A stretch of DNA of 64,000 nucleotides from NIOZ-UU13 sp035528395. Its GTDB lineage: Bacteria; Planctomycetota; Phycisphaerae; Sedimentisphaerales; Anaerobacaceae. Shown here piece after piece: positions 16,352 through 25,498 of the stretch; position 1 is the stretch's first letter; the number at the start of each line of letters is the position of its first letter. Below the pieces are notes generated by a model that saw nothing but the letters and a program-made list of their open reading frames with translations, was not told where the DNA came from and did no database searches. The DNA lies in NCBI GenBank assembly GCA_035528395.1, contig DATKYR010000053.1, positions 1 to 64,000 on the forward strand, read 5' to 3'. The position numbers and the translations under genes were made by a program.

Positions 16352-18670
16352 ATGGCTGCAGAAACCGGAACGGTTTGGGCAATAGATATAGGTAGCAATT
16401 CCCTCAAGGCATTGTACCTGAGCGAAACAGAGCGTGGTGTTGTTGAAGTGATAGGCTTTGACAATATCCGGCACGGCAAGATTCTTAGCGGAGACGGCGT
16501 GACAGATGCTGAGAGAGAGGAGCTTGTTGCTTTGAGTTTGCGGAAGTTTGTCAATAAGTACGATTTGAGCATGGACGAGATAATTATTTCTGTCCCAAGT
16601 CAAAATAGTTTTGCACGGTTTGTGAACCTGCCACCTGTCGAGGCAAAGCGCATTCCTGAAATGGTCAAGTTCGAAGCTGTCCAGCAGATTCCTTTTGGCA
16701 TTAACGATGTGCAGTGGGACTGGCAGTTGATGACGGAGGAAGACAGTCCTGAAATCAAGGTAGGGATTTTTGCGATTAAAAATGAAGTGGTCGATGCGGC
16801 ATTGGAATATTTGAACAGAGAAGATGTACAGGTCGGCTACGTACAGATGTCACCTATGGCTCTGTATAACTATTTGTTGCACGACCGTCCTGATTTGGTC
16901 ACTTCCGACAACAAAGCTGTAGTTATTCTTAACATAGGTGCGGACAATACCGATTTGGTTGTCTGCACAAAATCAACGGTCTGGCAGAGATGTATTCTGA
17001 TCGGAGGTAATGCCTTTACGAGGGCGATATCAGATGCGTTCAGACTTAATTTTGAAAAAGCTGAGAAGCTAAAACGTACAGCTCCAGTGAGTAAATACGC
17101 CCGTCAGATATTACAGGCGATGAGGCCGGTTTTTACGGATATAGGTTCTGAAATGCAGCGGTCGTTAGGCTTTTACAATAACTCGAACCCCAATACTAAA
17201 ATCGTGAAGATTATCGCCTTAGGTGGCGGAACAAAGCTTCGCGGTCTGCTCAAATATCTACAGCAGACACTTCAGATACCCGTGGAGAGGCCGGATTCTT
17301 TCAAGAGGCTTGCGATGGGCCCGGGTGTCTCGCCGGCGAAATTCCACGAGAATGTCTGCGATTTTGGTATTGTTTATGGTCTTGCTTTGCAGGGCCTGGG
17401 TCTGGCCAAGATAGAAAGCAATCTGCTGCCTCGGAATATTGCCCGGTCAATGGCATGGGCGAGCAAGGGCAAATACTTTATTGCCGCAGCGTGTATGCTG
17501 CTTGCGGTTTCACTTTTGTGCTTTGCGAGGACCGGTCTTGACGGGATGAATTACAATAAGAACAGCCAGGTCCGACAAAGAATTGGGGGCATTCTTAATA
17601 CTGTCGAAGAAGCCAAAGAGAAGCTCGAAAGCGAAAAGCGTAAAGGTCTTGAATCCGAAGCGATAATAGAAAAGGAGCTTGAACCTTTCGAATATCGTGA
17701 AATGATTCCGTATCTGCACGAGGTTATCATTTCAGCTTTGCCGAATGAGAAGAACAATCCCAAGCAAGCCAGGCTCTATAAGGCTTTTGCCGATGGTAAT
17801 GTGAAAGGGATTTTGGAGATTCCTCGCAATGCCCGAGAGCAGATATTTATAACGAATATGTCAGCTTTCTTTTCAAGTGATCTTGCCACAGCCCAGTTTG
17901 GCGGGGCGGATTTGTGGCGGCGGAGCCGCGGCACTCCCGGAGCGGAAGGTGATGGGTATGAGATGATGGAAGAGTACGAGTTAGAAATGATGATGGAAAT
18001 GGAGAGGATGGGGGGACAGTATGGCCAGTTTTATCCGGGTGGGATGTTTGGACTGGGGGGCACTACTGAGGAGAAGATGCCGGGCTTTGTGGCAACCATA
18101 GCGGGTTATAGTCCGTATGCAAAAATAGGTGAATTGATGGACCCTCATGGAGTTGAAAATAATAAGGATAAATGGGGGTTTGTGACTCGCTTATTGCACC
18201 TTGACGAATTTGTTGCTGACGGCAATAGCCCTTTCGAGATGTATAAGAAGACCGACCCAAACCAATTCAAGCTGGAGATAGGGGAAGTAAGCTGGGAAGT
18301 TGAGATGCCCGCGGGTATAGGTATCAGGGATGTTAGATACAAGCCAACAGCAGCCGGGTCCACGCAGGAGGAAGAGGCGGAGTGGGTTTTGATTGACCCG
18401 ATGACAAAGGAATTAATTAGTAAAATCGCTGAGTGGGACGAGAACGGAAGACCCAAGCTCGACCGCAGGGGCATGCCCGTTCATACAGTCAATGACCATT
18501 GGTTTGTATTAAGCGTTAAGTTTGTCTGGGTAGGTGCGCCCGAGAGTGTCAAGGCAAAGGCACCTGAATTACCTTCGTATATGAGGGGGCGGACAACTAT
18601 GGGCGGGACGACTGCGCCGCAGAGTTCCCCTTCAAGTGGCAGAAGTAACCTGACAACCGAAATAGAATAA
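16352..18670 (+). CDS. pilM: PilM-like type IV pilus assembly protein with extra membrane/extracytoplasmic part
   Basis: The first 350 or so residues are an actin-like PilM: VWAIDIGSNSLKALYL (phosphate 1), SVPSQNSFARFVNLP, VVILNIGADNTDLVV (phosphate 2) and IIALGGGTKLRGLLKYL (adenosine loop). PilM normally ends there and lies in the cytoplasm, bound to PilN. Here a hydrophobic helix (about residues 371-390, KYFIAAACMLLAVSLLCFA) and about 380 more residues follow, including a coiled-coil-like stretch and a Met/Glu/Gly-rich segment (EEYELEMMMEMERMGG). This resembles PilM fused to a PilN/O-like anchor. GGGAGG precedes the ATG. First gene of a three-gene operon. Confidence 0.85.
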   Translation: MAAETGTVWAIDIGSNSLKALYLSETERGVVEVIGFDNIRHGKILSGDGVTDAEREELVALSLRKFVNKYDLSMDEIIISVPSQNSFARFVNLPPVEAKRIPEMVKFEAVQQIPFGINDVQWDWQLMTEEDSPEIKVGIFAIKNEVVDAALEYLNREDVQVGYVQMSPMALYNYLLHDRPDLVTSDNKAVVILNIGADNTDLVVCTKSTVWQRCILIGGNAFTRAISDAFRLNFEKAEKLKRTAPVSKYARQILQAMRPVFTDIGSEMQRSLGFYNNSNPNTKIVKIIALGGGTKLRGLLKYLQQTLQIPVERPDSFKRLAMGPGVSPAKFHENVCDFGIVYGLALQGLGLAKIESNLLPRNIARSMAWASKGKYFIAAACMLLAVSLLCFARTGLDGMNYNKNSQVRQRIGGILNTVEEAKEKLESEKRKGLESEAIIEKELEPFEYREMIPYLHEVIISALPNEKNNPKQARLYKAFADGNVKGILEIPRNAREQIFITNMSAFFSSDLATAQFGGADLWRRSRGTPGAEGDGYEMMEEYELEMMMEMERMGGQYGQFYPGGMFGLGGTTEEKMPGFVATIAGYSPYAKIGELMDPHGVENNKDKWGFVTRLLHLDEFVADGNSPFEMYKKTDPNQFKLEIGEVSWEVEMPAGIGIRDVRYKPTAAGSTQEEEAEWVLIDPMTKELISKIAEWDENGRPKLDRRGMPVHTVNDHWFVLSVKFVWVGAPESVKAKAPELPSYMRGRTTMGGTTAPQSSPSSGRSNLTTEIE

Positions 18671-18686
18671 TTTTGTGAGCTAAAAA

Positions 18687-20162
18687 ATGAATTTACCGAG
18701 TTTCAAAGATATTTTACAGAAGTTAAGTGTTTTTAAGAATAACTTATGGCTGTTGATGACGGTTATTATAGGGCTGATTGGTGTACTGCTTTTTATCCCT
18801 ACACAGCTTATGAGCAGAAAACTCAAAGGAGAGATACAAACAAAAAGTGTTTCGATTGGTAAAAGCGTGCAGAATGAGATCAAAAATGCTGTTTCCAGTG
18901 AGGGATGGATAAATGAGCAGGTGCGTCAGGAAGAACATGCCAAAGATGCCAACGCGATAACACTTTTAGCCGAGCAAAGCACCCAGAGGGAATTATTAAG
19001 CTATGATATATTTCTTGACCCTAACATTTCCTCTACGCTGGTTTTTCAGCAATTTGGCAGGCGGTATCGCGAAGCAATAAATCAACTAATTATCCGTGCG
19101 AATGCGGGTGATTGTCCTACAGAAGCCGAGATAAAGAGAGGTCTGGAGGACTCAGCAGTAAATTCCCGCTTGAGGCGGGGACGGTCTTCGATGTATGGAC
19201 GGTCTTCGATGTCGGGAAGTTCTCCGATGTCGGGACGTTCCGGGATGTCGGGACGTTCCGGGATGATGGGACGTTCCGGGATGATGGGACCTTCCGGGAT
19301 GATGGGACGTTCCGGGATGATGGGGCGGTCTTCGATGGGAGGTACAAGAACATCAACGCGGGGGACTTTGGGTCGGTCGATGATGATGGGCGAACTTGAG
19401 TTAATGATAATTGATGAGATTTGCCGAGAGAGGGCGAAGTCCATATCCGTTTATGTGAATCCGGCTGATTTGAGTGGATACGAATTCTGGGCAGATTATA
19501 AACTTGCTGTTGACCCGAATAAGGCCATCCAGGATTGCTGGTATTTCCAGTTAGCTTACTGGGTCTTCGAAGATATTGTCGATACTATAAGTGCTGTGAA
19601 TTCGGGTTCTGACAGCGTTCTGACAGCGCCTGTTAAGCAGCTTATGCAGACAAGTTTTTCTATGGGCCTAAGGAGGCCCGGGGCAGGCGGCGCTGTGTTT
19701 ACGGGGCGCCGGCGGAAAAGCTCGCGAACAGACAAAGACGATGTTGATAAGCCCGCTTACGTTCTTACTAAGGACGATGCTCTGACAGAATCCTGCACGG
19801 GAAGAGTTTCCAGTGATGATATTGGTATTGATGTAATACATTTTAATATTACCGTTGTGCTTCACATAAAATCTGTTTTGCCGTTTATACAGGAGCTTTG
19901 CAGTGCCAAGGAGCATAAATTCAGGGGGTTCACCGGCAATGAGCCGGAGCAGACTTTCAAGCATAATCAGATAACGGTTTTAGAAACTAAGTTCAGGTCG
20001 ATCGAAGAGGATGCTTACAGTCTTTACGATTATGGTGAAGATGTTGTGGTAGAATTGGATTTAATTTGCGAATATATCTTCAACAAGAAAGGCTATGAGG
20101 AAATTAAACCGGAAACTGTTAAGAAAGCGCTAAAGGTAGAAGAACAAACTACAGGCCGGTAA
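18687..20162 (+). CDS. Membrane-anchored protein of the PilM operon (PilN/PilO-like position), Met/Gly/Ser repeat
   Basis: 491 residues, not assigned to a named family. One membrane helix (about residues 20-38, LWLLMTVIIGLIGVLLF) follows a short cytoplasmic N-terminus, then an extracytoplasmic part begins with a helical stretch. Residues about 160-230 are repeats of the type GRSGMM/GRSSM. The C-terminal third has an alpha/beta appearance. Placement 16 bp after pilM and the topology match a PilN/PilO-type platform subunit, which is inference. Start ATG has only a weak ribosome-binding site, consistent with translational coupling. Confidence 0.7.
   Translation: MNLPSFKDILQKLSVFKNNLWLLMTVIIGLIGVLLFIPTQLMSRKLKGEIQTKSVSIGKSVQNEIKNAVSSEGWINEQVRQEEHAKDANAITLLAEQSTQRELLSYDIFLDPNISSTLVFQQFGRRYREAINQLIIRANAGDCPTEAEIKRGLEDSAVNSRLRRGRSSMYGRSSMSGSSPMSGRSGMSGRSGMMGRSGMMGPSGMMGRSGMMGRSSMGGTRTSTRGTLGRSMMMGELELMIIDEICRERAKSISVYVNPADLSGYEFWADYKLAVDPNKAIQDCWYFQLAYWVFEDIVDTISAVNSGSDSVLTAPVKQLMQTSFSMGLRRPGAGGAVFTGRRRKSSRTDKDDVDKPAYVLTKDDALTESCTGRVSSDDIGIDVIHFNITVVLHIKSVLPFIQELCSAKEHKFRGFTGNEPEQTFKHNQITVLETKFRSIEEDAYSLYDYGEDVVVELDLICEYIFNKKGYEEIKPETVKKALKVEEQTTGR
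19178..19340 (+). repeat. Tandem 15-bp repeat coding for GRSxM units
   Basis: About ten imperfect units alternating tcg-gga-cgt-tcc-ggg-atg and tct-tcg-atg-tcg-gga code for GRSGM(M) and GRSSM. The opposite strand and the other frames are also open here, a result of the repeat and not a sign of second genes. Confidence 0.85.
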
Positions 20163-20222
20163 AACAGTCAGAAAAAAATATGAAACGGGGTTTGACCCTT
20201 CACTTCGTTCGAGGGCATGGAT

Positions 20223-22385
20223 ATGATTAAAATAGGCAGCTTTTTTGAAGAACATGTAGAGAAGATGGTTTTGGTAGTTGTTGGGCTTGTGTGTGTCTGG
20301 CTTTTGATTACGCGTGTTATTTTCAGTCCCAACGAGGTTGCATATGGCGATGCGAAATACAGCCCAGGTTCGGTCGATGACCAGGTGTACGAAGAGGCCG
20401 TGCTTTTGAGGGATAAGATTAACACCCCGCCCACGGACCCGGAGCCCTATAAATCGAGACTTTCTGAGTTTGTTGCTCTGCTTGATTCGTCCATAAGTGA
20501 TATTGACGTTAACCTATGGCCACAGGTACCGTATGCGGTTGATGGGGTGATATCAGGAACAGGAGGGGGTCAGTATAGTCTTCCTCGTATTGGTGAGGTC
20601 AACGATATTGCAGTCGAGCACATCAGAGCGGTGGCTTATGTGCCTACTGTGGCTGTCACTGCAGAAGCACCTTATGATAAAGCTCCGCATGAGCCGAATG
20701 ATATCGACCTTGTAACTATAGAAGCCAAGTTTGATATTGAGGGGTTATACGAGAGGTTTAGACATAGTTTTGTCGATGATGTGGCCGAACAGAGGGCTGA
20801 CCCGTGCCTTGCGAAGCCGATTTTTGCGGCTGTGCAGTTGCAACGGCAGGAATTGGTCGAGGATGGGAGCTGGAGTGATTGGCAGGTTGTTCCCCGCAGC
20901 AAGATTGACCACTATGGGAGATTGTTCGAAATTGCAGATGATGTCAGCAGCTTGCCGCCCGGCAGGTTAAAAGTGTGGAAGCTTCAGTTTGACGACCCGC
21001 AACTGCAAATAGACCTGTTGCAGCCGGAGGCTTATCAAATTGCATCAGCGAAAGAGGAGTGGTATCCTCCCTTGATACATAGAAAGTTCCTTGATATGCA
21101 GAGGAGAGAGGACAGTGAGGAAAGGCGAAAAGAAAGGGAAGAGGAGCAGAAGAGCAGTGAAAGCACAGACTCGAGGCGTAGCAGAAGAACCCCTACGAGG
21201 TCAGGATCTAGTACGACTGGAAGGGCCGGGGGTGGACTTTACTCTGGAGGAAGGGGTGCTACGGATGGTCTTTATGGGGGTGTGGGCGGAGACACAACAC
21301 AAAGAAGGCGCTCTGGGAGCAATAGAAGGCGTTCAACCGACGATGGTCTGGGCCTTGGCTTTGGTTCGACTGATAGACGTACAAGAGGTTCAAGAACCTC
21401 AAGAAGCAGAACGGATACAGGTGGATACGAAGACTATATGATGCCGGGTCTGTCTGGAGACAGACTCACCCGAAGGGGGCCATCGATGAATGATGTTTAT
21501 GATGAATTTGACAAGATTCGGCTTACCTGGAGGACGCCTTTGGAGAAGATGCGTGAGCCTCTGGTTTTCTGGGCGCACGATGATACTGTTGAGCCGAGAA
21601 AGAGCTACCGATACAGAATTCGGTTGGGTGTTTTTAATCCGGTGGTAGGGACGAATCAGTTGAGCGAGCAGGACATGTCGCAGAAGAACGAAGTTGTTTT
21701 ATGGAGCGGATTTTCCGATATTACAGAGCCGGTAGCGATTCCGGGAAGGTTGTACTTCTTCGCGAAGCATATACGTGAGGCGGCCAATGTTGTTACAGTT
21801 CAGGTCTCCAAGTATGTGATGGGGTATTGGCGCAGTGAAGATTTTACAGTAAGCCAGGGAGAAGTGATAGGTAGTGTTATTGAGAACGAGTCCGCAAAGC
21901 CGGAAATTAGCAGGGGTAGCAGAATTAGCAGAGATAGCAGAATTAACAGAGATAGCAGAAGTAGCAGAGATAGCAGATTAGATACGCTAATGAGTCCTGT
22001 TACCAGACCTGAAGACGGAGCTGTGGAACCTGAGACGATTGATTTTAGTACCGGAGCTGTTATGGTTGATGCTGTGGCGGTGAACGACTGGTCGGGCGAC
22101 AACAATCTGAGCACCAGGCGTTATTATGATATGCTTTACAGTTTTGATGGGACGAATATTGAGCACATGCCCGTCAGAACAGCATACTGGGCTACAAATT
22201 TGCAGAAGTGGTATAGTGAAATTGTGAGAATGCAAAGAGATAAGCCGGAGCCTTTGAAAGCCTGGAATACCAGCGGGCGGAGACAGCGTACGAGAGGTGC
22301 TGAGTATGAGGATTATGGCGATGAGTATTACATGGAAGATATGATGATGGAAGGTATGGGAGGGGGAGGACGACCACTTTATTAG
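20223..22385 (+). CDS. Membrane-anchored protein of the PilM operon, Arg/Ser/Gly-rich
   Basis: About 720 residues. The ATG at 20223 is preferred over 20217 because GAGGG at 20211-20215 is too close to the latter. One membrane helix (about residues 16-36, MVLVVVGLVCVWLLITRVIF) is followed by a large extracytoplasmic region. Residues about 300-410 are an Arg/Ser/Gly/Thr-rich disordered linker, and a second Arg/Ser repeat (SRDSR units) lies near 560-590. The tail ends EDMMMEGMGGGG, echoing the Met/Gly segments of the two upstream proteins. No known family; the operon suggests a pilus or secretion platform role. Confidence 0.68.
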   Translation: MIKIGSFFEEHVEKMVLVVVGLVCVWLLITRVIFSPNEVAYGDAKYSPGSVDDQVYEEAVLLRDKINTPPTDPEPYKSRLSEFVALLDSSISDIDVNLWPQVPYAVDGVISGTGGGQYSLPRIGEVNDIAVEHIRAVAYVPTVAVTAEAPYDKAPHEPNDIDLVTIEAKFDIEGLYERFRHSFVDDVAEQRADPCLAKPIFAAVQLQRQELVEDGSWSDWQVVPRSKIDHYGRLFEIADDVSSLPPGRLKVWKLQFDDPQLQIDLLQPEAYQIASAKEEWYPPLIHRKFLDMQRREDSEERRKEREEEQKSSESTDSRRSRRTPTRSGSSTTGRAGGGLYSGGRGATDGLYGGVGGDTTQRRRSGSNRRRSTDDGLGLGFGSTDRRTRGSRTSRSRTDTGGYEDYMMPGLSGDRLTRRGPSMNDVYDEFDKIRLTWRTPLEKMREPLVFWAHDDTVEPRKSYRYRIRLGVFNPVVGTNQLSEQDMSQKNEVVLWSGFSDITEPVAIPGRLYFFAKHIREAANVVTVQVSKYVMGYWRSEDFTVSQGEVIGSVIENESAKPEISRGSRISRDSRINRDSRSSRDSRLDTLMSPVTRPEDGAVEPETIDFSTGAVMVDAVAVNDWSGDNNLSTRRYYDMLYSFDGTNIEHMPVRTAYWATNLQKWYSEIVRMQRDKPEPLKAWNTSGRRQRTRGAEYEDYGDEYYMEDMMMEGMGGGGRPLY

Positions 22386-22757
22386 TTTTTGATTCTGATG
22401 CTTGCCTGCGCGACTGTAAGGTTAAGTGAGTGTAGCAGGAGCGTCAATCGAGGAAATCTGCTGTTTACAATTAATTCTTATCACAAGCTCATCGGGGGCA
22501 AGTCAAAGAAGCTGTTACTGGATTGTGCGCCTGTTCTGCTGAGCTGGGATTATATTTGAAAAGACACAAAAGGTCGGCTACAATTATATGTGGTTGTATA
22601 TGGTTCCATCGATGAGAGTGACGAGTGTGCTATATATTTCCCTGTGCTTTGAGCAGTACAGCGGCTATCGATTCAAATCGATACAATCTGATAAATAGTG
22701 CGGTATTCATGGAGCTTGCGCTGGTGTGAGCACTTAGTTTTTATGGGAGAGACTTTT
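22386..22757. other. Intergenic region, nothing recognised
   Basis: About 370 bp between the PilM operon and the next gene. I see no open frame with a ribosome-binding site, no strong hairpin with a T-run and no repeat shared with other spacers here. Confidence 0.45.
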
Positions 22758-23972
22758 ATGCGAAGAAATATGACTCTTATAAGCTGCTTTATTGTTCTTG
22801 CGTGTGCCTTCGGCGGTGCTTACGGGGAAGATGTCATCACAAGCCCTTATGTTAAATGGGAGAACGGTCCGCCGCACAGTGCCGATTTTTTTCCAATTGC
22901 GGTCTGGCTGCAAAATCCAAATAACGCGTGGAAGTACAAGAGGGCCGGTATCAATACGTACGTGGGTCTCTGGCAAGGCCCAACAGAAAGCCAGCTTGCA
23001 GAATTGAAAAAGTTCGGTATGAAAGTCGTCTGCAACCAAAACAAAGTAGGTCTTAAACATGTGGATGATTCGACAATTATCGGCTGGATGCACAGGGACG
23101 AGCCGGACAACGCCCAATCTTTAGGAAGCGGCAAAGGCTACGGTCCGCCGATTCCGCCGCAAAAGATAATTGATAACTACCGTAGGCTCCGCCGTGCCGA
23201 CCTTACGCGGCCGGTGTTTCTCAATCTCAGCCAGGGTGTGGCCTGGGACGGCTGGTACGGCCGTGGTGTTCGTACGAACCACCCTGAGGATTATCCCGAG
23301 TACGTAAAGGGGTGCGACATTGCTTCATTTGACATCTATCCGGTCGTTCATGATAAACCACAAGTGGCGGGGGAACTCTGGTACGTCGCAAAAGGTGTCG
23401 AGCGCCTGGTGAAATGGACTGAAGGGAACAAAGTCGTATGGAACTGTATTGAATGCTCGCGAATCCACAACCGAGAAAAAAAAGCTACCCCACACGAGGT
23501 CCGCTGCGAGGTATGGATGTCCATCATACACGGCTCGATGGGCTTAATTTATTTCGTCCACGAATGGCAGCCGAGGTTTAATGAATCGGCGCTTCTGAGC
23601 GATGGGAAAATGCTTTCGGCGGTTACTGAGATAAATCGCCAGATTAGTGAGCTTGCGCCGGTGCTTAACAGTCCGACTGTCAAAGATGCTGTGAGCGTAT
23701 TGTCAGAAAACGAAGATGTTCCTGTGGCGATTATGGCGAAGGAGCATGAAGGTGCGACATATCTTTTTGCGGTGGGGATGCGAAACGGCCAGACGAGTGC
23801 AAAATTCACTCTGCGGTCTCTGGAAGGCCGGAGGACCGTGGAAGTGCTCGGCGAGAATCGAACAATCATGTCAGAGGACGGTGTTTTCGACGACAATTTT
23901 GAGGCTTGGGACGTTCATCTTTACCGAATCGGGGGCAAAAACGCAAATGTCGCAAGGCATTCTGTGGACTGA
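22758..23972 (+). CDS. Secreted glycoside hydrolase-like TIM-barrel protein
   Basis: About 404 residues from the ATG at 22758, preceded by GGGAGAG; longer in-frame starts at 22698 and 22743 lack that context. MRRNMTLISCFIVLACAFGGAYG is a signal peptide. The mature part has features of a clan-A-like barrel: GINTYVGLW, IIGWMHRDEPDN (Asp-Glu-Pro, a likely acidic active-site loop at the end of a beta strand), DIASFDIYPV and WNCIECSR, followed by a small beta domain (HLYRIGG at the end). It resembles planctomycete GH-like proteins of unassigned specificity. Whether it hydrolyses sugar cannot be told from sequence. Confidence 0.68.
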   Translation: MRRNMTLISCFIVLACAFGGAYGEDVITSPYVKWENGPPHSADFFPIAVWLQNPNNAWKYKRAGINTYVGLWQGPTESQLAELKKFGMKVVCNQNKVGLKHVDDSTIIGWMHRDEPDNAQSLGSGKGYGPPIPPQKIIDNYRRLRRADLTRPVFLNLSQGVAWDGWYGRGVRTNHPEDYPEYVKGCDIASFDIYPVVHDKPQVAGELWYVAKGVERLVKWTEGNKVVWNCIECSRIHNREKKATPHEVRCEVWMSIIHGSMGLIYFVHEWQPRFNESALLSDGKMLSAVTEINRQISELAPVLNSPTVKDAVSVLSENEDVPVAIMAKEHEGATYLFAVGMRNGQTSAKFTLRSLEGRRTVEVLGENRTIMSEDGVFDDNFEAWDVHLYRIGGKNANVARHSVD

Positions 23973-24030
23973 TTTTCTCGCCGGAGACCTCGGTAACCAA
24001 AGCGATTGGGGGATGGGCCCAGATAAGACA

Positions 24031-24048
24031 CTCTGGTTTCAACCAGAG
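24031..24048 (+). terminator. Hairpin after the GH-like gene (possible terminator)
   Basis: A perfect 7-bp stem (CTCTGGT with ACCAGAG) around TTCA, about 60 bp after the stop codon and before ahcY. The following sequence is A-rich (TAAAATAC) and not a T-run, so this is a weak terminator candidate or an mRNA-stabilising hairpin. Confidence 0.35.
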
Positions 24049-24147
24049 TAAAATACGGCTACCGTTTGCAGAAATAAAAAGTTGCAAATCTTATCTGCTT
24101 ACTTTAGAATTCAGGCCGATAGTTTACTTTTTTGAAAGGACTAATGG

Positions 24148-25407
24148 ATGAAATACGACGTAGCTGGTTTGTCACTGGCGGCGGGGGGTAAAAAGCGCAT
24201 TCTTTGGGCGGATAACGATATGCCGGCTCTGGCGGCGATACGCAGGCGATTTGCAAAGAGCAAGCCCCTGAAGGGCAAAAACGTTTCTGCTTGTTTGCAC
24301 ATCACCGCTGAGACGGCTAATCTGGCAAGGACCCTCAAAGAAGGTGGAGCGAATGTTGTTCTTTGCGCATCTAATCCGCTGAGCACACAGGACGATGTGG
24401 CTGCTTCGTTAGTGAAGGATTTTAAGATAGCGGTCTTTGCTGTCTGCGGTGAAAATCGCAGCACCTACTACAAACATATTAACGCAGCAATTGACCATAA
24501 ACCCGTTATTACGCTTGATGATGGTGCTGATTTGGTGAACGAGTTACATACTCGCAGAAAGAAAGATGCCCACCGGATTATTGCGAGTATGGAAGAGACC
24601 ACTACGGGAGTTATTCGTCTGCGGGCTTTGGCGAATGAGGGCAAGTTAAAATTTCCGGTCATTGCGGTAAATGACGCTGCAACCAAGTACCTGTTCGATA
24701 ATCGCTACGGCACCGGACAATCAACGGTTGACGGTATCATTCGCGCTACTGATTTTCTAATGGCCGGCAAAAAAGTTGTTGCGGCAGGGTATGGTTGGTG
24801 CGGGCGCGGCTTTGCTATGCGGGCCAGGGGGATGGGGGCAATTGTTATCATTACAGAAGTTGATGCGGTCAAGGCCCTTGAGGCGGCTATGGACGGGTTT
24901 GAAGTTATGCCGATGGCAAAGGCGGCAAAAGTAGGTGAGCTGTTCGTAACGCTTACGGGTAATAAAAGTGTTATAAGGGCTGAGCACTTCCGTGCGATGA
25001 AGGACAGAGCGGTTGTCGCCAACAGCGGACATTTCAACGTTGAGATAGATATACCGGCCCTGAAACGGCTCAGTAAAAAGGTAATCCGTAATGTGCGTCA
25101 CTGCGTTGATGAATATATCCTGAAAAATAACAAGCGGATTTATCTTCTGGCTGAGGGACGGTTAATTAACCTTGCAGCCGCTGAGGGTCATCCTGCAAGC
25201 GTGATGGATATGAGCTTTGCAACACAGGCGCTGCAGTGTGAATATGTGGTAAAAAAACAGGGCGAGCTTTCTGTAGCGGTCCACGATGTCCCGATGGAGA
25301 TAGAACGGCAGGTAAGCAAACTCAAACTAAAGTCAATGTCGATTAGTATAGACAAACTTACACCCGAGCAGGTTGTTTACCTTGCCAGCAGCGGTGAAGG
25401 GACGTAA
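24148..25407 (+). CDS. ahcY: Adenosylhomocysteinase
   Basis: Hydrolyses S-adenosylhomocysteine to adenosine and homocysteine with bound NAD, recycling the product of methyl transfer. 419 residues, the short form also found in archaea and Thermotoga, ending LTPEQVVYLASSGEGT. Visible motifs: HITAETANLARTL near residue 50, ETTTGVIRL, NDAATKYLFDNRYGTGQS (substrate Lys/Asp and NAD contacts), the Rossmann loop AAGYGWCGRG, and NSGHFNVEID. GAAAGGA precedes the ATG. It stands alone with no methionine-cycle gene beside it. Confidence 0.95.
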   Translation: MKYDVAGLSLAAGGKKRILWADNDMPALAAIRRRFAKSKPLKGKNVSACLHITAETANLARTLKEGGANVVLCASNPLSTQDDVAASLVKDFKIAVFAVCGENRSTYYKHINAAIDHKPVITLDDGADLVNELHTRRKKDAHRIIASMEETTTGVIRLRALANEGKLKFPVIAVNDAATKYLFDNRYGTGQSTVDGIIRATDFLMAGKKVVAAGYGWCGRGFAMRARGMGAIVIITEVDAVKALEAAMDGFEVMPMAKAAKVGELFVTLTGNKSVIRAEHFRAMKDRAVVANSGHFNVEIDIPALKRLSKKVIRNVRHCVDEYILKNNKRIYLLAEGRLINLAAAEGHPASVMDMSFATQALQCEYVVKKQGELSVAVHDVPMEIERQVSKLKLKSMSISIDKLTPEQVVYLASSGEGT

Positions 25408-25411
25408 GATT

Positions 25412-25492
25412 GACTATTTACTATTGACTATTGAAAAGAAAATCTGCACTCAAATTCAATAGAAAATAATCAATAGTCGATAGTCAATAGGT
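25412..25492. repeat. TTGACTATT-type inverted/tandem repeat
   Basis: The left part carries direct copies of TTGACTAT, and the right part their complement (CAATAGTCGATAGTCAATAG), able to form a long AT-rich hairpin with about 13 of 14 pairs in the core. A related sequence (CAATTATCAATTGTCGATAA) lies at 27384-27403, after the gene between them. Confidence 0.65.
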
Positions 25493-25498
25493 AGGCTT

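Noticed and set aside
19082..19444. Minus- and plus-strand frames through the GRSGM repeat
   Set aside because: Created by the 15-bp repeat periodicity within the PilM-operon gene; peptides are repetitive and lack start signals.
23973..24147. SAH riboswitch upstream of ahcY
   Set aside because: Only one simple hairpin is present; the conserved core of the SAH aptamer is not seen.
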